Shown piece by piece: positions 47,493 to 55,962 of a stretch of 64,000 nt of DNA; the stretch's first letter is position 1, and each line of letters begins with the position of its first letter. Both the position numbers and the translations under genes were made by a program. This DNA is from Alsobacter ponti (lineage in GTDB: Bacteria; Pseudomonadota; Alphaproteobacteria; Rhizobiales; Beijerinckiaceae). The stretch is taken from positions 62,001-126,000 of the forward strand of contig NZ_JANCLU010000009.1 in assembly GCF_024294805.1 (NCBI RefSeq). The letters run 5' to 3'. Under the pieces are notes generated by a model that was given only the letters and a program-made list of their open reading frames with translations, made no database searches and was not told the origin of the DNA.

Positions 47493-48961
47493 CAGATCTT
47501 CTTCTCACCCACGGAACCGTCGTCACCGTCGACAGCGAGCGCCGCATCATCGAGGACGGCGCGGTCGCCATCGCCGGCGGACGCATCGTCGAAGTCGGCG
47601 ACAGCGCGGAGCTGGCGGCGCGTTACCCGGCCAGCGAGACGATTGATTGCCGGGGCAAGCTCATCATCCCCGGCCTTGTCGACGCGCACGGCCATGCCGG
47701 GCATTCGCTCATCAAGAGCATCGCCGCCGACAGCCCCTCGCTGTGGATGCGGATCGTCACGCCCACCTACTACCACTACGTCACCCGCGAGTTCTGGTAC
47801 GCGGACGGCCTCGTCTCGGCCATGGAGCGCCTGCGCGCCGGCATCACCACCGGCGCGAGCATCATCGCCTCGATGCCGCGCAGCGACGATCCGGCGTTCG
47901 CGCTCAACCACGCGCGGGCCTATTCCGAGGTCGGGATCAAGGAGATCCTGTGCGTGGGGCCCGCCGGCCTGCCCTGGCCGCATCCGGTGACCCGCTGGGA
48001 GAGCGGCCGGCCCGAGCGCCGGGACGTCGCGTTCGAGGAGATGATCGAGGGCGCGGAGGCGGTGGTCGAGGCGGCCCACGGCAGCGCCGAGGGGCGCATC
48101 AGGGTGTACCTGACGCCGTTCACCATCGTGCCCTCGGTGGACCCGTCCAACCCGACGACGCCCGACAAGGCGGTGAACCTCACCGCCGAGGACCGGATGC
48201 AGGCGCGCCGCGTGCGCGAGACGGCCCGCAAGTGGAAGCTGCGCATCCACTCGGACGCCTTCGCCGGGCAGGTGCGCATGGCCTTCCAGGACAAGGAGAA
48301 CGCGCTGCTCGGCCCGGACATCCACCTGCAGCACTGCATCGGCCTGTCGCACGAGGAGGTCGACATCCTCGCCGAGACCGGCACCCACATGACACATTCG
48401 CCGGGCGGGCGGGCGCCGATCCTCGACATGATCTCGAAAGGCGTGAACGTCGCGATCACCACGGACGGCACCTCGCCGCGACGGCCGTTCGACCTGTTCC
48501 AGATGGCGCGGATGGCGCAATTCGCTCAGCACATGCTGCACGCCGACCAGTACCTGCTGCCGCCGGGCAAGCTGTTCGAGATGATCACCATCGACGCCGC
48601 GAAGGCGCTGGGTCTCGACCACGAGATCGGCTCGCTCGAAGCCGGCAAGAAGGCGGACGTGGCGATCCTCGAGATGCGCCAGCCCCATCTGACGCCGAAC
48701 TGGATGGTCGTGCATCGCATGATGCACCAGGCGGTGGGCGGCGACGTCCACACCGTGATCGTCGACGGCAAGGTGGTGATGCGCGACCGCAAAATCCTCA
48801 CCGTCGACATGCGCGACGCTCTGGACCACGGCGAGCGCGAGGCGCGGGCGCTGGTCGAGCGCGCGGGCCTCGCCGACCACATGCACGGGCCGGGTTGGGG
48901 CCAGCTCTACCGCACCTTCGACAAGCCCATCGTGCCGCCGGCCCCGCCCTGGGCGAAGTGA
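47489..48961 (+). CDS. Metal-dependent amidohydrolase (ATZ/TRZ-type)
   Basis: 490 residues. A cytosine/guanine-deaminase-like amidohydrolase with the metal motif VDAHGHAGHSLIK (HxH), a later His in LRIHSDAFAG, His in LQHCIGLSHEEV, and the Asp in TTDGTSPRRPF. The C-terminal beta sandwich ends in VHTVIVDGKVVMRDRK. The family deaminates or dechlorinates ring compounds and hydrolyses cyclic amides, so a heterocyclic amide fits. Translation is coupled to the upstream isomerase-like gene by ATGA. It is cytoplasmic. Confidence 0.87.
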   Translation: MTDLLLTHGTVVTVDSERRIIEDGAVAIAGGRIVEVGDSAELAARYPASETIDCRGKLIIPGLVDAHGHAGHSLIKSIAADSPSLWMRIVTPTYYHYVTREFWYADGLVSAMERLRAGITTGASIIASMPRSDDPAFALNHARAYSEVGIKEILCVGPAGLPWPHPVTRWESGRPERRDVAFEEMIEGAEAVVEAAHGSAEGRIRVYLTPFTIVPSVDPSNPTTPDKAVNLTAEDRMQARRVRETARKWKLRIHSDAFAGQVRMAFQDKENALLGPDIHLQHCIGLSHEEVDILAETGTHMTHSPGGRAPILDMISKGVNVAITTDGTSPRRPFDLFQMARMAQFAQHMLHADQYLLPPGKLFEMITIDAAKALGLDHEIGSLEAGKKADVAILEMRQPHLTPNWMVVHRMMHQAVGGDVHTVIVDGKVVMRDRKILTVDMRDALDHGEREARALVERAGLADHMHGPGWGQLYRTFDKPIVPPAPPWAK

Positions 48962-49003
48962 GGCGGCCCGCGCGTCGGCGCATGATCCGCGTCCGATCTT
49001 ATC

Positions 49004-49010
49004 GGATACA
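49004..49010. promoter_or_regulatory. GGATACA operator half-site upstream of the PuuE-like gene
   Basis: GGATACA at 49004-49010 matches the words found at 46507, 52404 (reverse) and 52426. It overlaps a perfect CCGAT-CTT-ATCGG inverted repeat just upstream. It lies 94 bp before the start of the deacetylase gene, in the 140-bp gap after the amidohydrolase. Confidence 0.45.
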
Positions 49011-49103
49011 ATCACGCGTCACATCGTACACGAGACCCCGTTGAACCCGGCCCGCTTCCATGCGAAGACCGGTTCATCGCCATCCATCGAAAAGGGAGCG
49101 TCG

Positions 49104-50525
49104 ATGCGCTACAGCCGCGACATGCGGGGCTACGGGGCCTCGCCTCCGAATCCGGCCTGGCCGGGCGGCGCGAACGTCGCCGTGCAGATCGTCCTCAACT
49201 ACGAGGAGGGCGGCGAGAACTGCATTCTGCACGGCGACTCAGCCTCCGAGGCCTTCCTGTCGGAGATCCCCGGCGCCGTGCCGTGGCCGGGCCAGCGGCA
49301 CTGGAACATGGAATCCGTCTACGAGTACGGCGCGCGCGCCGGCTTCTGGCGGCTGCACAGGATGTTCACGGAACTGGGCACGCCCGTCACCGTGTACGGC
49401 GTCGCCACCGCGCTGATGCGCTCGCCCGAGCAGCTGCGCGCGATGCAGGAGGCTGACTGGGAGATCGCCAGCCACGGCCTCAAATGGGTCGAGCACAAGG
49501 ACATGCCGCCGGAGGTGGAGCGCGAGCAGATCGCCGAGGCGATCCGGCTCCACACGCTGGCCACCGGCGAACGGCCGCGCGGGTGGTACACCGGGCGCTG
49601 CTCGGTCAACACCGTCGATTTGGTGTCGCAGGAGGGCGGGTTCGAATACGTCTCCGACACCTATGACGACGACCTTCCGTACTGGCGCGAGCACGCCGGC
49701 CGGGCGCAGCTGATCATCCCCTACACACTCGAAACCAACGACATGCGGTTCGGCACGCCCAACGGCTTCAATTCGGGCGACCAGTTCTTCGCGTATCTGA
49801 AGGACACGTTCGACGTGCTCTACGCGGAGGGCGCGGCCGGGCGGCCGAAGATGTTCTCCGTCGGGCTGCACTGCCGGCTGGTGGGCCGGCCGGGCCGGGC
49901 GGCGGCGCTGCGGCGCTTCCTCGAGTATGTCGGGTCGCACGACAAGGTCTGGTTCGCCCGCCGCATCGACATCGCCCGGCACTGGGCGCGCACCCATCCG
50001 CACCGGCCGGCGGCGCTGACGCCCTCGCGGCTGGACCGCGCCGGGTTCATGGCCCGCTTCGGCTCGGCGTTCCGCAACGGCGAGTGGATCGCCGAGCGCG
50101 CCTGGGACGCGGAGCTGGGGCCGGCCAACGACAGCCCCTACGGCCTGTTCTTCGCGTTGCGCACGCAGTTCCGCGCCGGCTCGCCCGAGGAACGGCTGAA
50201 CGTGCTGCGCGGCTACACGCCGCTGAACCGGCGCATCGAGGCCGCGCGCATCGTCGCGGACGAGGCGCAGGGCGACGGCCTCGACGCCATGACGGAAGGC
50301 CAGCGCTCAGGCTTGCTGGCGCGCCTCGACGCCTATCGCGAGCGCTTCGGTTTCGACGCGGTCGTGGCGGTGCGCGGCCACTCCGCCGCGTCGCTGCTGT
50401 CGACGCTCGATGCGCGGATGGAGAACGACGCGCAAGCCGAAATCGAGGTCGCGGCCCGCGAGGCCGAGCGCATCGCGCTGATCAACGTGGAGGCGGCGTT
50501 CGTGCAGGCCGAAGGTCAGGCGTAG
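49104..50525 (+). CDS. PuuE-type allantoinase/polysaccharide deacetylase-like protein fused to a degenerate OHCU decarboxylase domain
   Basis: 473 residues. The N-terminal 310 residues belong to the PuuE branch of the polysaccharide deacetylase fold (RHWNMESVYEYGARAGFWRL, WEIASHGLKWVEHKDMP, RGWYTGRCSVNTVDL), known for cofactor-independent allantoinase. The C-terminal part (about 325-465) is the OHCU decarboxylase fold of urate breakdown, with GLDAMT and FGFDAVVAVRGHS. Aligned by eye, the HPDL motif holding the catalytic His reads Y371-T-P-L, while the Glu (E387) is kept, so decarboxylation is doubtful. GGGAG precedes the ATG at 49104. The stop overlaps the 3' end of the GntR gene by ten bases. 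Confidence 0.85.
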   Translation: MRYSRDMRGYGASPPNPAWPGGANVAVQIVLNYEEGGENCILHGDSASEAFLSEIPGAVPWPGQRHWNMESVYEYGARAGFWRLHRMFTELGTPVTVYGVATALMRSPEQLRAMQEADWEIASHGLKWVEHKDMPPEVEREQIAEAIRLHTLATGERPRGWYTGRCSVNTVDLVSQEGGFEYVSDTYDDDLPYWREHAGRAQLIIPYTLETNDMRFGTPNGFNSGDQFFAYLKDTFDVLYAEGAAGRPKMFSVGLHCRLVGRPGRAAALRRFLEYVGSHDKVWFARRIDIARHWARTHPHRPAALTPSRLDRAGFMARFGSAFRNGEWIAERAWDAELGPANDSPYGLFFALRTQFRAGSPEERLNVLRGYTPLNRRIEAARIVADEAQGDGLDAMTEGQRSGLLARLDAYRERFGFDAVVAVRGHSAASLLSTLDARMENDAQAEIEVAAREAERIALINVEAAFVQAEGQA

Positions 50526-51223
50526 CGCGCCAGGATCGCGCCGATATCGCGCTCCACCCGGCGGGGGGAGGCGATGTTGGCGCGCTCGAACACCTGCCGC
50601 AGATGGTCGACGATGGCCTGGCCGGCCGCGTCGGGGTCGCGCGCCCGCAGCGCGCGCAGCACGTCGGCGTGCTCGTCCACGCTGCAGTCCGACTCCACGT
50701 GGGTGCTGTGCTGCGCCAGGATCAGCGAAGTCCGCGAGATCAGCGACTTCAGGAAGCCCGCGAGCACTTCGTTGCCCGACATGTGCGCGGCGAGCAGGTG
50801 AAACTCGCCGGAGAGGAAGATGGCGCGCGCGTGGTCGTGGCTGTCGACGTTGTGCTCCTCCTCCAGGTGCTGCTCGAGCTGGGCGATCTGCTTGTCGGTG
50901 ATGACGGTCGCCAGCTTGCGGAAGATCTCGCGTTCGATGGCGTTGCGCGCCTCGAAGACCTGGCGCGCTTCGTCAGGCGTCGTCGAGGCGACGAAGGCGC
51001 CGCGATTCTGCCGGAACTCGACCAGCGACTCGGTATGCAGCCGGTTCAGCGCCGCGCGCACGATGGTGCGGCTGACCGAGAACAGCTCGCCGATGGCGAC
51101 TTCGCTGAGCTTCGTGCCGGGCAGGAGCTCCTGCGCCAGGATGGCCTTGAACAGCGCCTGGTAGATCGCGTCGATGCGCGAGCCGCTTTTTTCGTCCAGC
51201 GCGGGTTTTGCGGCCTTGGCCAT
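50516..51223 (-). CDS. GntR family regulator, FadR subfamily (FCD domain)
   Basis: 235 residues. The N-terminal winged HTH (about 15-75) has LLPGTKLSEVAIGELFSVSR and LNRLHTESLVEFRQNRGAFV; the all-helical FCD effector domain (about 85-225) has metal-site His candidates in SGEFHLLAAHMSGNEVL and DEHADVLRALRARD. FadR-type regulators usually repress catabolic operons and release on binding a pathway acid. Its position inside the cluster and the repeated TGTATC words, one of them in its own upstream region (51375), point to it as regulator of the flanking genes and itself. Confidence 0.9.
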   Translation of the reverse strand: MAKAAKPALDEKSGSRIDAIYQALFKAILAQELLPGTKLSEVAIGELFSVSRTIVRAALNRLHTESLVEFRQNRGAFVASTTPDEARQVFEARNAIEREIFRKLATVITDKQIAQLEQHLEEEHNVDSHDHARAIFLSGEFHLLAAHMSGNEVLAGFLKSLISRTSLILAQHSTHVESDCSVDEHADVLRALRARDPDAAGQAIVDHLRQVFERANIASPRRVERDIGAILARYA

Positions 51224-51374
51224 CGCCGATCCGTTCGTGCATGATTCATGGGCAAGACGCCCAAGGATATCGCACAGCCTTGCCGTGTCGGCGGCGGAAA
51301 CTCAAGAAAAATACGATTCGTCCGTGGATTGACGGATATCGGCACGGCGCGATTTCCGCACGTCGGCGTCGGAA

Positions 51375-51381
51375 TGTATCA
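51375..51381. promoter_or_regulatory. TGTATCA half-site upstream of the GntR gene
   Basis: TGTATCA lies 152 bp before the GntR start, in the 190-bp gap between it and the racemase stop. It matches the site at 52238 exactly and suggests autoregulation. Confidence 0.4.
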
Positions 51382-51414
51382 GAGCAAGGAGGGGCGGGCG
51401 GGACCGCTTGCAGT

Positions 51415-52143
51415 CTAGCGCTGGCCGCCGAATGCGCCGGACAGGACGCGGCGCAGCGCCGGCGAAAGCCCTTCCGTCGCGCCCCGATGCGGCTCCGCGA
51501 GGGCGGGCCGCTGCTTGCGGGCGGCGAGGCGCAGCGCCTTGCGGATGGCGGCGCGGTGCGGGTCCAGGATCGGAATCTCGGCGTGCCTGGTGACCTCGTC
51601 CATGATGGGGATCAGGCCCGCGCCGCCCAGCACGACGCGGCTCGCGCCGGTGGCGGCGGCCAAAGAGGAGAGGGCGCGCGCGATGGCGGCGGGCTCGTCC
51701 TCGTCTAGGCAGGCGATGGCGGCCACGCGGTCCGCCAGCCCGAGCCGCCCGACGATCTCGTGCAGCATGTCGCGCCAGATCGCGCCGCGCGTGGCCACCA
51801 CGAACGCGCCCGGCTCGGCGGCCGCCTCCCACAGTCCCGCTTCGGCGAAGCCGGCGACCGGAAGACCGGCCAGTTCCTCCAGCGCGTCGAGGCCGGGATC
51901 GCCGAAGCAGCCCAGCACGATGGCGTCGGGCCTTGCGCCGGCGTCGAGCGCCTCGGCCGCCGCGTCGAGCACGGCGTGGCCGGCGATGGCGAAGGCCGCG
52001 CGCGAGGCGATGTAGGGAAAGCCGAAACGCGCCGTGACGACCCGCACCTCGTGCTCCGCGCCCGCCTCGTCGCGCGCCAGGGCCTCGATGACCGAGGAGA
52101 CCTCGCCCGAGGTGTTCGGATTGATGACGAGCAGCTGCGCCAT
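51415..52143 (-). CDS. Asp/Glu/hydantoin racemase-like protein
   Basis: 242 residues. The fold of the two-cysteine racemases (hydantoin, allantoin, aspartate/glutamate): LLVINPNTSGEVSS at the start and the first catalytic region LGCFGDPGLDAL with Cys79. The second region, normally LGCAGM, reads VVLGGAGLIPI, with Gly174 where the second Cys is expected. One-Cys members (arylmalonate decarboxylase-like) exist but keep the other Cys, so catalysis here must differ or be lost. GAGG precedes the ATG. It is divergent from the binding-protein gene at 52491 and shares its operator region. Confidence 0.82.
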   Translation of the reverse strand: MAQLLVINPNTSGEVSSVIEALARDEAGAEHEVRVVTARFGFPYIASRAAFAIAGHAVLDAAAEALDAGARPDAIVLGCFGDPGLDALEELAGLPVAGFAEAGLWEAAAEPGAFVVATRGAIWRDMLHEIVGRLGLADRVAAIACLDEDEPAAIARALSSLAAATGASRVVLGGAGLIPIMDEVTRHAEIPILDPHRAAIRKALRLAARKQRPALAEPHRGATEGLSPALRRVLSGAFGGQR

Positions 52144-52490
52144 GGAAGGCCTCGGCGGGTTGTGGCCGGTCGACGGACGGGCGGATGGGCCGGCGATGCC
52201 GGGCCGCGGCCTGTCGACGCGTCGTCCTGATTAGCGCTGTATCAGATCGGTTGTCAATATGTATCCAAAATTGCGTGTCCCACAGCGGCCGAGCGTCGCG
52301 CCGGAGCGCCGGGGACGCGTGTGCGCAGGAGGGCTACCCGAGGGCGGAACCGCACCGTTCTTCCTTGCCACTACAGCCAGAGGTTGCGCCTGTTGCAGAT
52401 TCGTGTATCCATGATTGCGGAAATCGGATACAAAAACCGAAAGCCATCCCGTAGCGGGCGGCGCGGAAATCACCAAAGGGAGCGACGAAG
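52144..52490. other. Divergent control region between racemase and transporter operons
   Basis: 347 bp without a gene. It carries four of the TGTATC-type words and AT-rich patches (52220-52275 and 52400-52440) in otherwise GC-rich sequence. Both divergent promoters should lie here; I cannot fix -10 or -35 boxes. Confidence 0.7.
52238..52432. promoter_or_regulatory. Cluster of four TGTATC/GATACA sites
   Basis: TGTATCA at 52238-52244, TGTATCC at 52260-52266, and a perfect inverted pair TGTATCC (52404-52410) with GGATACA (52426-52432), 15 bases apart. The inverted pair lies about 60 bp before the SBP start and the first two about 100 bp before the racemase start, so both operons can be controlled. 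Confidence 0.6.
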
Positions 52491-54056
52491 ATGAACGCGA
52501 TTGACTCGTCGGAGCGCACGCGGGGCCGCCTGCTTCGCACCGCCGGCGCCATGGCGCTGGCGCTGGCCCTCGGCTGCGCCGCGACGCCCTCGGGCGCGGC
52601 GGACAGGGCGCACACGATCATCGTGGGGCTCGGCGGGCAGATCAACACGCTCGACCCGCTTCGCGCCGACTACAACCAGACCAACACGATCATCAGCGCC
52701 GTCTACGACACGCTCGTGACCTACGAGGACACGACGCTCGCCGGCAGCCTCGCCACCGCCTACGCCTACTCGGACGACGCGAAGTCGATCGCGATCACCC
52801 TTCGCCCCAACGTGAAGTTCCATGACGGGTCGACGCTCTCGGCCAAGGACGTCGCCTACACGCTGGACCGCCTGAAGCGGCTCGGCGCGGGCGTCGCCTC
52901 GCTGATTGACGGCTACGACAAGACGACGGTGACCGACGACACGCACCTGACCATCGCGCTCACCAAGCCGAACACGCTGTTCCTGCCCTCGCTCAGCAAG
53001 ATCTACATCCTGAACTCGGCGCTGGTGGCGTCGCACGCCGGGTCCGACGACGGGCAGGGCTGGCTGCAGGCGCACGACGCCGGCAGCGGCCCCTACAAGC
53101 TCGGCGACCAGTCGCAGGCGGTGGTCATCGACCTGTTCAAGGACTACTGGGCGCCGGAGAAGGGGCGGCCGGAGTCCATCGTCTTCCGCCGCATCGACGA
53201 GAGCTCCACGCGCCGCGACGAACTGCTCTCCGGCAACATTGACGTCGGCTTCGCCATCGCCGACCGCGACGCCGCCGGCATGGCGGGCGACCCCTCGGTC
53301 AAGGTGGTGCCGATCAACACCTCCTACCAGGCGGAGATCGTCTTCAACACGCGCACCGGCCCGACGGCGGACCCGAAGGTCCGCAAGGCGCTGCGCATGG
53401 TCTACGACTACCAGGGCGGCCTGCGCGGCATCCGCGGCGGCAACGGCGCGCTGGCCAACGGGCCGCTTCCCGCCCGCCTGAACTGCCGGCCCGAACTGCC
53501 GGTCGTCAAGCGCGACCTCGAAGGCGCCAAGAAGCTGCTGCAGGAGGCCGGGGCCGACAAGATCAAGCTGAAGATGAACTTCCAGCCGGTGTTCGAGCTG
53601 CAGAAGCAGGAAGCGACCTTGTTCCAGTCGAACCTGCGCGAGATCGGCGTCGATCTCGACCTCGAGCCGATCGCCTTCCCCAACTACCTCGCCTCGCTGA
53701 AGGACCCCGCGTCCATCCCGCAGATGATGCTGCTGGAGGACTTCGCGCAGTTCCCGGACCCCGGCATCGTGCTGGTGAAGGGCTACAAGTCGGACGCCAT
53801 CGGCACCAACCGCGCGGGCTACAGCAATCCGGAGGTCGACCGCCTGCTCGACCAGGCCGTCGCGACGGCCGACAACGCCAGGCGCTGCGACATCTACAAG
53901 CAGGTGCAGACGATCCTCGACCGCGACTCCGTGATGATCGACATGTACGGCGTCTACAAGCCGGCGGTGTACCGCGTCGGCACGCTGGCCGACCTCAAGG
54001 CGAGCATGCTCGTGCCGCCGGCCGAGCCCGCCGACTTCCGCCTCGCCAAGCCGTAG
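52491..54056 (+). CDS. ABC transporter periplasmic binding protein (family 5, peptide/opine type)
   Basis: 521 residues. A signal peptide (AGAMALALALGCAATPSGAA) precedes the SBP_bac_5 fold. The typical opening VGLGGQINTLDPLRADYNQT, the FHDGSTLSAKDVAYTLDRLK helix and SGPYKLGDQSQAVVIDLFKD strand are present. Family members bind di- or oligopeptides, opines, nickel or glutathione; with ureide-type neighbours a non-peptide amide is possible. A Cys in ALGC could be a lipobox, but the context is weak. AAGGGAG precedes the ATG. It is first gene of the operon through 58907. Confidence 0.93.
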   Translation: MNAIDSSERTRGRLLRTAGAMALALALGCAATPSGAADRAHTIIVGLGGQINTLDPLRADYNQTNTIISAVYDTLVTYEDTTLAGSLATAYAYSDDAKSIAITLRPNVKFHDGSTLSAKDVAYTLDRLKRLGAGVASLIDGYDKTTVTDDTHLTIALTKPNTLFLPSLSKIYILNSALVASHAGSDDGQGWLQAHDAGSGPYKLGDQSQAVVIDLFKDYWAPEKGRPESIVFRRIDESSTRRDELLSGNIDVGFAIADRDAAGMAGDPSVKVVPINTSYQAEIVFNTRTGPTADPKVRKALRMVYDYQGGLRGIRGGNGALANGPLPARLNCRPELPVVKRDLEGAKKLLQEAGADKIKLKMNFQPVFELQKQEATLFQSNLREIGVDLDLEPIAFPNYLASLKDPASIPQMMLLEDFAQFPDPGIVLVKGYKSDAIGTNRAGYSNPEVDRLLDQAVATADNARRCDIYKQVQTILDRDSVMIDMYGVYKPAVYRVGTLADLKASMLVPPAEPADFRLAKP

Positions 54057-54067
54057 GAGAGGCTGGC

Positions 54068-55108
54068 ATGCCCGCGCTCAAGGTCTACGCCTGGTTCCTG
54101 CTGAAACGTTTGGGGCTGACGGTGCTGACCCTGTGGGGGCTGGCGACGCTCGTCTTCCTGATGATCAAGCTGATGCCGGGCGACGAGGCGCAGATGGCGG
54201 CGGGGGCGGACGCCTCGGCGGCGCAGGTCGAGGCGATGCGGATCAGGCTGGGGCTCGATGCGCCGCTGGTCGCGCAGTACCTGCGCTTCCTGCTGCGCGT
54301 GGCGCAGGGCGACTTCGGCACATCCATCGTGACGCTGCAGCCGGTGATGAGCGATCTCGGCAAGGTGCTGCCGAGCACGCTCGAGCTGGTCGTCGTGGCG
54401 ATGCTGATCAACCTGTCGGTGGCGATCCCCGCGGGCATCGTCGCCGCCTACAGGCAGGGCGGGGCGTTCGACTCGCTGTGCCGGGCGGCGGCCGTCACGC
54501 TGGGCGGCATGCCGGCCTTCTGGCTCGCGCTGGTGCTGCAATTCCTGCTCGGGCGCGTCTGGCGCGTCGTGCCGATCTCCGGCCAGGTCTCGTTCGGCAT
54601 GGGCTCGCCGGTGGTCACCGGCGCGCCGTCGCTGGACGCGCTGCTCGCCTTCAACGGCGCGGGCTTCCTCAACGCGCTGTGGCACCTCGCGCTGCCGGCG
54701 GCGGTGCTGGCGGCCTTGTTCTCGACTCAGGTGTTCCGCACGCTGCGCGCCTCGCTGCTCGGCGTCCTGCGCAGCGACTTCGTGATGGCGGTGCGCGCGA
54801 AGGGCGCGTCGGCGCGGCGCATGCTCACGGACCACGCTCTGCCCAACAGCCTCAACCCCGTGCTGACGCTGGCGGGCACGCAGGCCGGCGCGATGATCGG
54901 CTCGGCCGTGCTGGTGGAGACCGTCTTCGCCCGCAAGGGCATCGGCGCCTACATGTTCAACGCCGTGGCGCAGAAGGACACCTTCGCCGTGCTCGGATCG
55001 GTGATGTTCATCGGAACGGTGGTGTGCCTCGTCAACCTCGCCGTCGACGTGATGCAGCTCGTGCTCGATCCGCGCATCCGGTCGGCCCAGTTCGGGAGCC
55101 AGCACTGA
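54068..55108 (+). CDS. ABC transporter permease (DppB-like)
   Basis: 346 residues with about six membrane helices. The N-terminal pattern LKRLGLTVLTLWGLATLVF and the cytoplasmic EAA loop VRAKGASARRMLTDHALPNS are typical of DppB-type permeases, which form the channel with a DppC partner. AGGAG precedes the ATG, 11 bp after the binding-protein stop. The stop overlaps the start of the next permease as TGATG. Confidence 0.93.
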   Translation: MPALKVYAWFLLKRLGLTVLTLWGLATLVFLMIKLMPGDEAQMAAGADASAAQVEAMRIRLGLDAPLVAQYLRFLLRVAQGDFGTSIVTLQPVMSDLGKVLPSTLELVVVAMLINLSVAIPAGIVAAYRQGGAFDSLCRAAAVTLGGMPAFWLALVLQFLLGRVWRVVPISGQVSFGMGSPVVTGAPSLDALLAFNGAGFLNALWHLALPAAVLAALFSTQVFRTLRASLLGVLRSDFVMAVRAKGASARRMLTDHALPNSLNPVLTLAGTQAGAMIGSAVLVETVFARKGIGAYMFNAVAQKDTFAVLGSVMFIGTVVCLVNLAVDVMQLVLDPRIRSAQFGSQH

Positions 55109-55962
55109 TGTCCGCCCCCGCCGTTTCCGTTCGCGCGCCGCGCGCCGGGCTCGGGCTCTCGGCCTTCGAGGCGTCGGTGATCGGCCTCGTCGTCCTGCTG
55201 CTTGCCGTGGCGGTCGTCGGCCCGCTCGTCGCGCCGGAGAGCGTCTACCGCTCCGACATCGCCAACGCGCTGCTGCCGCCGGGCGCCGGCCACTGGTTCG
55301 GCACCGACGACCAGGGCCGCGACGTGTTCTGGCGGCTCGTGGTGGGCGCGCGCACGACGCTGCTCTCCGCCTTCCTCGTGGTGACTCTCTACTCGCTCAT
55401 CGGCGTCGCCGTCGCCACCATCGGCGCGGCGGGGCCGCGCTGGCTGGACGAGACGCTGATGCGCATCACCGATATCGGGCTCGCCTTGCCCGGCATGGTC
55501 GTCGCGCTCGGCTTCGCCGCCGCGATGGGGCCCAGCCTGCGCTCCGCCATCATCGCGATGGCGATCACCGGCTGGCCGATCACGGCGCGGCTGCTGCGCG
55601 GCATCATGCGCCAGACGATGGAGGCGCCGTTCGTCGCCGGCGCGCGGGCGCTCGGCGTCTCGCGCTGGCGGCTGATGACGTGCCACGTGCTGCCGAACTC
55701 GCTCGACGTGCTGATCGTCAAGTGGGCCGGCGACGTGGGCACCACGGTGCTCGTGCTGGCGAGCCTCTCCTTCATCGGCGTCGGCGCGCAGCCGCCCAGC
55801 GCGGAGTGGGGCGCCACCATCGCCGGCGCGCGCGGCTACGTCTCGACGGCGTGGTGGACGGTCGTCATGCCCGGCGCTGCGGTCGCCATCACGTCCATCG
55901 CCTTCGGCCTTCTCGGCGAAATCATCCAGGTCCGCCGCGACCCGTCCTTGCGAGGGAACTAG
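55108..55962 (+). CDS. ABC transporter permease (DppC-like)
   Basis: 284 residues. The DppC signature HWFGTDDQGRDVFWRLVVGA occurs near residue 50, and the EAA loop GARALGVSRWRLMTCHVLPN near 175. Five to six membrane helices. It overlaps the upstream permease by one base (TGATG) and abuts the ATPase gene: its TAG is followed at once by the next ATG. It should pair with the DppB-like protein in the inner membrane. Confidence 0.93.
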   Translation: MSAPAVSVRAPRAGLGLSAFEASVIGLVVLLLAVAVVGPLVAPESVYRSDIANALLPPGAGHWFGTDDQGRDVFWRLVVGARTTLLSAFLVVTLYSLIGVAVATIGAAGPRWLDETLMRITDIGLALPGMVVALGFAAAMGPSLRSAIIAMAITGWPITARLLRGIMRQTMEAPFVAGARALGVSRWRLMTCHVLPNSLDVLIVKWAGDVGTTVLVLASLSFIGVGAQPPSAEWGATIAGARGYVSTAWWTVVMPGAAVAITSIAFGLLGEIIQVRRDPSLRGN

